This document shows positions 57,645 through 62,775 of a stretch of DNA of 62,775 nt, in pieces (the stretch's first letter is position 1; each line of letters starts with the position of its first letter). Source of the DNA: Gracilaria caudata. Taxonomy: Eukaryota > Rhodophyta > Florideophyceae > Gracilariales > Gracilariaceae. The stretch is taken from NCBI GenBank assembly GCA_030374735.1, contig JASCIV010000047.1, forward strand, positions 1 to 62,775, given 5' to 3'. Both the position numbers and the translations under genes were made by a program. The notes under the pieces are model-generated. The model was not told where the DNA came from. It searched no databases and was given only the letters and a program-made list of their open reading frames with translations.

Positions 57645-60248
57645 ATGGAGGACATCGTCGCACTTTCCAACAGTCTGCGAAATCGACACTCCTCTCCGAG
57701 AGCTACTGCCATCGATGCCATTCCACCGCTGGTTCGCACATTGCCACAAGTTCACGCTGAAACAAACCGATTGCCTCATCTACAAACTCAAAATGCAGCA
57801 GCTCTGAGGCTGTTTTCTAACCTTGGTTTTGAAGTTGAGAATCTTCGCCGTGCTATCTCTCGCTTGGATTCTACTTCTGTAACAGAAGCTGTTCATGTAC
57901 CTGAGCCTCCCTTTCAGCGTCCGGATTGGCTTGCACAAATGGCTTCAGAAGAAACTCGTATTAGCCTCAACACGGATTTGAGACAGCTTAGTGCTGAAGT
58001 TTTTCATAAGGAAACCAAACAGGCTTCGCTCCGTTTGCTCAACAAGCTTCGCACATTGCCTATTCCCGAAGCTCTCACAACTCTTCAAACGCCTCAAACT
58101 TCAAAAACTATAATGACTCAAAGATCTACCTACACACCGGCATCGCCAGCGGCCGCATCTGGCACGCCAACCCATCTACCGTATTTGCCAGCCATTCGGT
58201 CCATAGTGCAGAATGGTGATGCGCCCAGTACCCCGACGCTGATGCATGAAACAGCAGCCAATATAGGTGATGATGGCCATTTTGTGGAATGTCTAGCTAT
58301 CACCGCATCCGTCGCTCGGCACTCGCCGCCAAATCAACCTCCTTTACCAGATATGGTAATTTGGGGCGCTCGAGTGGTTCTGGAGGATCAGTTTGGCGAA
58401 TATATACCGGGATTACCGTCAAAGCCAAGGCTTGCTCGGCCAGCTGCGGTTATTCCACCAGTCATTGATTATGTCAAGCACAAGTACAATGAGTTTTTCG
58501 CAGACAATATCGCATGGGCGGTCGCCTTCTATTGCCTTCGAATAGGTCATGTAAGGGCAGCACTCCAAGTTTTGCAAGATGCCCATCTTTCTGCTGATGA
58601 ACATGCGAAATGCCTCGGTTGCTTGGAGAGATTTGCAGAGGGTAGCTCTGCAATTCAGGAAGCCTTTCTGACAAAAAGAAGGGCGTCGTATGATGAAGGG
58701 CAGTCCACGCAAGATCAGTACACGCCAGAACGCGATCTACCTACTACCCCTGGTTGTCTTTTGAGCGAGGCAGACTATAGGGATCTCGCAGAAGAGTATC
58801 AGCGAGTTGCATGGTACGCAAGAAAGCCATTTGTTCGACTCGTCTATGTTTTGATTTCTCGGCTGGAGCTGCTTCCATATTTTGGGTCTGCAACTGATCA
58901 TGCTCTACCGTCAACCTTAGAACTCTCTAAACACCCCACTCCAGGAAAGCACGAACAGTTTTCCCTGGCACTACCAGAGGAAGATGTGGCAGAACTGCTG
59001 CCCTCTGTTGAGGATTATGTGTGGTTTAGGTTATGGCTTTGCCGAACACCTGCAGAATCCCAAATGCTTTCGGTTTTATGCAACTCTAACTTCGTAACTC
59101 AAGCCCAAATCCAAGAGGATATAACTGCATATGGCTCTAGCCACTTTGACCCAGATGGTGAGCAACCTTTGGTCTATGCATTTGTTTTAGTAGCCACTGG
59201 GATGTATGAAAATGCGTTTTCTTTCCTGTTTGCCCACGCCGACGAAAGATGTCTTCAATACGCAATACACTTTGCGATTGTGTTGTATCACCTTAACTGG
59301 ATGAAAAACGAAGACACATTCCATAAACAACTAACAGAATTCGTGTCTGTGTTCTCGAGTCTATACCCCGTCGAGGCTGCACTGTATCTTATGATCGTCA
59401 AGGACCCTGAAGTTCTTCAGCGCAGTTTGAAAGAGCTTGTCACATCTACTGGAGAGTACGAAGCATTACTCGGGCGGATTGGGCTTGACCTAGAGTCCGA
59501 TCAGACTGGGGCTCTTGCAGATGTTATCACCGCAGCTTCTGTGCCTCTGCCATCTGGCTTCGATCAAATGCATCTTCGGACGGTTAGGACAGAAGCTGCA
59601 GCGCACGGTGCCATGTCTGCTGCGTCGAAATGTGATTATGCATCCGCAGCCGAACTTTATAGTTTGGCGGGAGAACCGGTGAAACGAGTGGAAATGATAA
59701 TGCAGAATCTTGCGGATGTAGTGCACAGACTATCTTCTTCCGGACGAAGACTTGCAGTTGCGGAAGGCAAGAACGCGTTAAGAATCATAGAAAGGTCGGC
59801 TTCCCTGCGTGTTCCGGAGAAAGTGCTGGAATCCCTCAAAGAGCTACTAAGAATTGCGCATGTATTTGAAGAGTATTGGACTGGACGATACGGCAGTGCA
59901 TGGAACGCATTGAGAGATATCCGTATTCTTCCTCTTTCGACAGAGGGTTTTTCAGAGAGTAATCGGCCTCCAATAACAGTCGATGGACGGTTTGACCCTT
60001 GCGTCGGCAAGTGTTTGCTTGAGCTCTTAAAGGTTGGATTGCACATCGCGGAATGTGCTCTAGAGCGCAAGTCTGTTGCAAGTGATGCCAGGAAATCCAA
60101 TGAAGTAACACGAAAATTGTACCCAGGTGAACCGCGCATTCCAGACGCGGATGAAGTGAAGAGTCTTTGCATATTTGCTGCCATCCTGGGGGTTACGGAT
60201 TCAACTGTTAATGAGCGCCTTGTTAAGATAGAGGTGTTGCTCACATAA
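57645..60248 (+). CDS. NUP93: Nucleoporin Nup93/Nic96
   Basis: An 867-residue helical protein. The N-terminal 130 residues have coiled-coil character and lead into the long alpha-solenoid of Nup93/Nic96, with WAVAFYCLRIGHVRAALQVL, ARKPFVRLVYVLISR (matches PFKRAVYCIIG-type family segment), DYVWFRLWLCR and ALYLMIVKDPE. Nup93 is the linker subunit of the inner ring of the nuclear pore, contacting Nup205/188 and the Nup62 complex. The frame is continuous and the first ATG is used. Confidence 0.9.
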   Translation: MEDIVALSNSLRNRHSSPRATAIDAIPPLVRTLPQVHAETNRLPHLQTQNAAALRLFSNLGFEVENLRRAISRLDSTSVTEAVHVPEPPFQRPDWLAQMASEETRISLNTDLRQLSAEVFHKETKQASLRLLNKLRTLPIPEALTTLQTPQTSKTIMTQRSTYTPASPAAASGTPTHLPYLPAIRSIVQNGDAPSTPTLMHETAANIGDDGHFVECLAITASVARHSPPNQPPLPDMVIWGARVVLEDQFGEYIPGLPSKPRLARPAAVIPPVIDYVKHKYNEFFADNIAWAVAFYCLRIGHVRAALQVLQDAHLSADEHAKCLGCLERFAEGSSAIQEAFLTKRRASYDEGQSTQDQYTPERDLPTTPGCLLSEADYRDLAEEYQRVAWYARKPFVRLVYVLISRLELLPYFGSATDHALPSTLELSKHPTPGKHEQFSLALPEEDVAELLPSVEDYVWFRLWLCRTPAESQMLSVLCNSNFVTQAQIQEDITAYGSSHFDPDGEQPLVYAFVLVATGMYENAFSFLFAHADERCLQYAIHFAIVLYHLNWMKNEDTFHKQLTEFVSVFSSLYPVEAALYLMIVKDPEVLQRSLKELVTSTGEYEALLGRIGLDLESDQTGALADVITAASVPLPSGFDQMHLRTVRTEAAAHGAMSAASKCDYASAAELYSLAGEPVKRVEMIMQNLADVVHRLSSSGRRLAVAEGKNALRIIERSASLRVPEKVLESLKELLRIAHVFEEYWTGRYGSAWNALRDIRILPLSTEGFSESNRPPITVDGRFDPCVGKCLLELLKVGLHIAECALERKSVASDARKSNEVTRKLYPGEPRIPDADEVKSLCIFAAILGVTDSTVNERLVKIEVLLT

Positions 60249-60790
60249 ATTCTGCGGATGTAAGACACATTATCAAAAGGTAGTTCTTGCTAATTGGTAC
60301 CCCTCCCCTTGTACTCAGGAAAAGCATAACTGGGTACTTCAAGCCGGAGCGGGTCACAAGGTGCTCAGGATATGACGGCTCAGCGGAGGACAGAGACGCT
60401 GACGCTTACTTGATGAGGCTTTCACGGCGGGATATTTTTGGATTTACGAAGGTAACTGTAGTGTGCATTTCGCATTTGTTTCGCTGGCGGAAGAGTAACG
60501 TAGCACAGTTGTAGTACGCAACTTCCAAGTGCCAAGTCGTGGTGGCGCCATTGACGGCCGTTATCACAACTGTTGTTATAGATGAGGCGGTTGGGAACAA
60601 GCGCCCAGTAGAGATCGCAACCAGACAGCGTTTTAGAAACTGCAGTGTTACACACGTTGGCACGATAATGGCTGTTGGGTGATGGAATAAAAAGCTCAGC
60701 GTGGTTGACACTCTCGACTTGATACTAGACTCGTTGGCGAGGGAACGTGCCTATTTGTTCGCCACTCGCCACTAGATGTTCTGGTTCAAG
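60249..60790. other. Intergenic, convergent 3' ends
   Basis: About 540 bases between the NUP93 and lipase stops. A 75-codon plus frame ends near a donor-like AAGGTAACTG at about 60450, but I found no partner exon. No gene called. Confidence 0.4.
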
Positions 60791-62294
60791 CTACCAGTAC
60801 CTAGTCTTCACAACTTCCTTGTGGCCAGATTTAAAGAAGGAGTACAGCTCCTCAAGCCGAAATCGTTGCAGCTCATTTTCGTTACCCTCCAATCTGCTGA
60901 AGTACGCCGGATATCCATGATAGGCGCGATAGTTCTCCCCACGACACAGGAAACAACAACACAGTCTCATAAGGACGTAGAAGAGTCTCACAAAGAGCTT
61001 GGCCCAGTCACTCATCAGAGTGCGAAAATAATTCGTCTTTCTTCGAGCGTGGAAGATGTTGTGGGTGCCGTCGCGGAAGAGGAGCAGTCCCATCCCAACA
61101 TGTCGGTAGATATTTCCTTGAGTGAAGCATACAAGGTGCATGGCGCAATACATGTCACTGGGTAAGATAGTGAAAACATCTCTGGGCACCACAGTTACCG
61201 GATCGTCCTTGTTTGCCACTCGTAGGAGCCGCAGCTTGCCTTCAGCTTCCAATGCCTATGAAAATGGATCATATGGAATAACATCCGTGTTACTACAGAT
61301 TCAGACTGCAACGCCGCTCTTCGCCACAAAGACTTACCTGAACCGCATGACGGAAGGACAAATTGCCAAGCTTGGGGGAAGCGAAGCTGTAGCAAGTTAC
61401 GGGGTCGACAAAGACGGGATCTAGGGCCGCATAGAAGGCAAACAACGTGCAAAGCGCTCCTCCAAGGCTGTGTCCCGTCACGTAAAGTCGAAAGCCCTTG
61501 TGCTCCTGTACGATCCTACTTGCTTGCTCTAGAATGTGCTCAAACTTGGACTTGTCCTCTGGAGTTTTCTGTTGGAAGAGGTACTCATGAAATCCCCTGT
61601 GAAGCTTTATGAACTCTTTCTGCGCAAAATCGATCTTCTTGGCAAAAACTGGGCTCGAAACCTTCGCGTCGAGAGGGTTTGCAATCTTCGCATCGGCGGA
61701 GTTTGAAATCTCCGCGTCGGCATGGTTTGCAATCTCTATGTCGGCAGAGTTTGCAGTCTCCGCATTGGGACAGTTCTGAATATTTGTGCGGAGAGGGTTG
61801 GGGACCTTCTTGTGGAATGCCTTGATATCAGCGAAAATATCCGTGGATGTTACAGTTCCACGAAACGCAACCACGACATTTCTTGTGCTGTGGTCGACCG
61901 CAATGGAGTAGACCAGTTCGTCTGCATCTTCGTCACCAAAAGCGACGAACCTTGTCCCATCAGGCTGCTCAGGGTCGATTGATTTCTTGGTCATCATAGT
62001 TTCCAAAACACGTCCATGACGACTGTGTCGATTTTCTCCATGCAGCTCATTCAAGAGTTCAGCATGCTCCTCATAAATTTTAACAACCTTGCCCAACGTC
62101 AAGGGCAGGCTCAGAATCGTATCGCAATTCTGCAGTGTGCCTTCTCGCGCCATGGCTCTGAGTTCGGAGACAAGATACATCATGGATGCATAGCTGAGCA
62201 TGTCATGACTCTCCTCGTATACAGTTGGGCCTTTCTCGCCATCCTGAGGGTCCGGTTTCTCTAAGTCGGCCTCTAGAGTAGGAGACAGCGACAT
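60791..62294 (-). CDS. Class-3 (alpha/beta hydrolase) lipase, two exons
   Basis: Exon 1 is 61338-62294 and exon 2 is 60791-61255, with an 82-base intron (GTAAGT donor, TTCATAG acceptor) joined at phase 0. The total is 473 residues. Without splicing the frame ends at 61293 and loses the catalytic Asp and His. Seen: the oxyanion strand NVVVAFRGT, nucleophile GHSLGG, FASPKLGN, RVANKDDPV (the Asp region after the join) and IYRHVG (His). The 24-base minisatellite at 61663-61758 adds 8-residue units such as ADAEISNS. The C-terminal part has a hydrophobic, cysteine-rich stretch (FYVLMRLCCCFLC) that might bind membrane, followed by YRAYHGYPAYF. The family hydrolyses acylglycerols or galactolipids; the substrate is unknown. 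Confidence 0.87.
61663..61758. repeat. 24-base minisatellite, four units, inside the lipase gene
   Basis: Four units of 24 bases at 61663, 61687, 61711 and 61735. All end TTTG.A.TC. In the protein they make 8-residue units, N-x-x-D-A-x-I/V-like, between the FRGT strand and the GHSLGG motif. Confidence 0.8.
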
Positions 62295-62775
62295 GGATGA
62301 ATGGAGTTAGCCGGCCGCAGCTCGTCACACATATTTTGTAACGATACCAAGACGCCCCCGTCCACGGCACAGCGGTGAAAGATATCTACACTTCGTATCA
62401 CAGCGCCAGGCACATTATTGGTGCCAGGGGAGGTTTTACCTTCGTACAGTATTTTGGCTCAACCTCTCCAGCGAGCAGTCCGTCATCATGTGAAAAATTT
62501 GGAAAACGGCTCGAGCCCAGGAGTGCTGACCCATTTATCGCCATCACCGTAAGATGTGCCAAATTGGTCTTCTCCGTCCAGGTTTTGCTCACATCTTGAA
62601 AAACATCACCGCTGGTCTCGGTAGTTCTCCATGCAGCAGAAAGTTACCCCCAACGCGCATTACTCCAACGAGTTAAAGTCAGGGTGCAAGCAATTCAATT
62701 GCGATTGATTGGAAACAAAATCGCAATCATTGCAATCGAACAGCTTTCTACTTTACGTAGCAATCGAGATTGCGA
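62295..62775. promoter_or_regulatory. Upstream of the lipase gene to the window edge
   Basis: A 480-base region. At the far end GCAATC or its complement recurs several times between about 62700 and 62775, some as the palindrome-like GATTGCGA. No gene is seen. Confidence 0.4.

Noticed and set aside
60287..60514. 75-codon plus frame ending near a donor-like site
   Set aside because: No partner exon or conserved motif was found.

Overview
This looks like a gene-dense nuclear segment from a eukaryote with compact, mostly intron-poor genes, and a red alga is the best fit. The strongest clue is a nuclear reading frame for a CpcS/CpeS-type phycobiliprotein lyase that begins with a plastid-type presequence. 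A plastid-type glucose-6-phosphate dehydrogenase begins with the same four residues (MAFV). Clear eukaryotic proteins (UBR1/PRT6 ligase, Nup93, eIF3f, LSm2, proteasome alpha-6, URI) and short GT-AG introns rule out bacteria. I cannot name the species; a florideophyte such as Chondrus or Gracilaria would fit the layout.

Layout. 1-13.6 kb: a very large N-degron E3 ligase (minus), a secreted cysteine-rich protein, an unknown basic protein and a leucine-rich-repeat protein. 13.6-15.3 kb: a gene-poor stretch with the 3' end of a LINE-like retroelement. 15.3-22.7 kb: a six-hairpin glycosidase-like protein divergent from a GT13 N-acetylglucosaminyltransferase, a spliced EF-hand protein, and a SHAQKYF MYB factor divergent from a two-RRM protein. 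22.7-24.6 kb: a second copy of the same LINE-like 3' end. 24.6-31.6 kb: a tomosyn-like R-SNARE protein, a spliced phosphoglucomutase-2 type enzyme and valyl-tRNA synthetase. 32-43.7 kb: the lyase, LSm2, a GT49 glycosyltransferase, URI prefoldin, an RNF144-like RBR ligase, an RHD3/SEY1-like GTPase and plastid G6PDH. 44-49.5 kb: eIF3f with a tightly spaced upstream small ORF, and three genes that need splicing: UBL5/Hub1 (three exons), mitochondrial ATP synthase delta (three exons) and a REEP/HVA22-like protein, with proteasome alpha-6 among them. 50-62.8 kb: a large CAMK-type kinase, a TTG1/DCAF7-like WD40 protein, AVL9, Nup93 and a spliced class-3 lipase.

The genes are mainly housekeeping and I see no operon-like pathway cluster. 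Loose themes are protein turnover (UBR1, RBR ligase, UBL5, proteasome, DCAF7), membrane traffic (tomosyn-like, AVL9, RHD3, REEP) and glycan building or trimming (GT13, GT49, six-hairpin protein), but these genes are scattered. Splice joins for six genes were worked out by hand from GT-AG sites, reading phase and conserved motifs. I found no convincing new multi-gene system. The best leads are the two retroelement tails ending in (GA)n, the lyase with a repeat tail, a 9-base motif shared by three GC-rich divergent promoters, a perfect 15-bp hairpin near 53.3 kb, and the 22-base gap between eIF3f and its upstream ORF.
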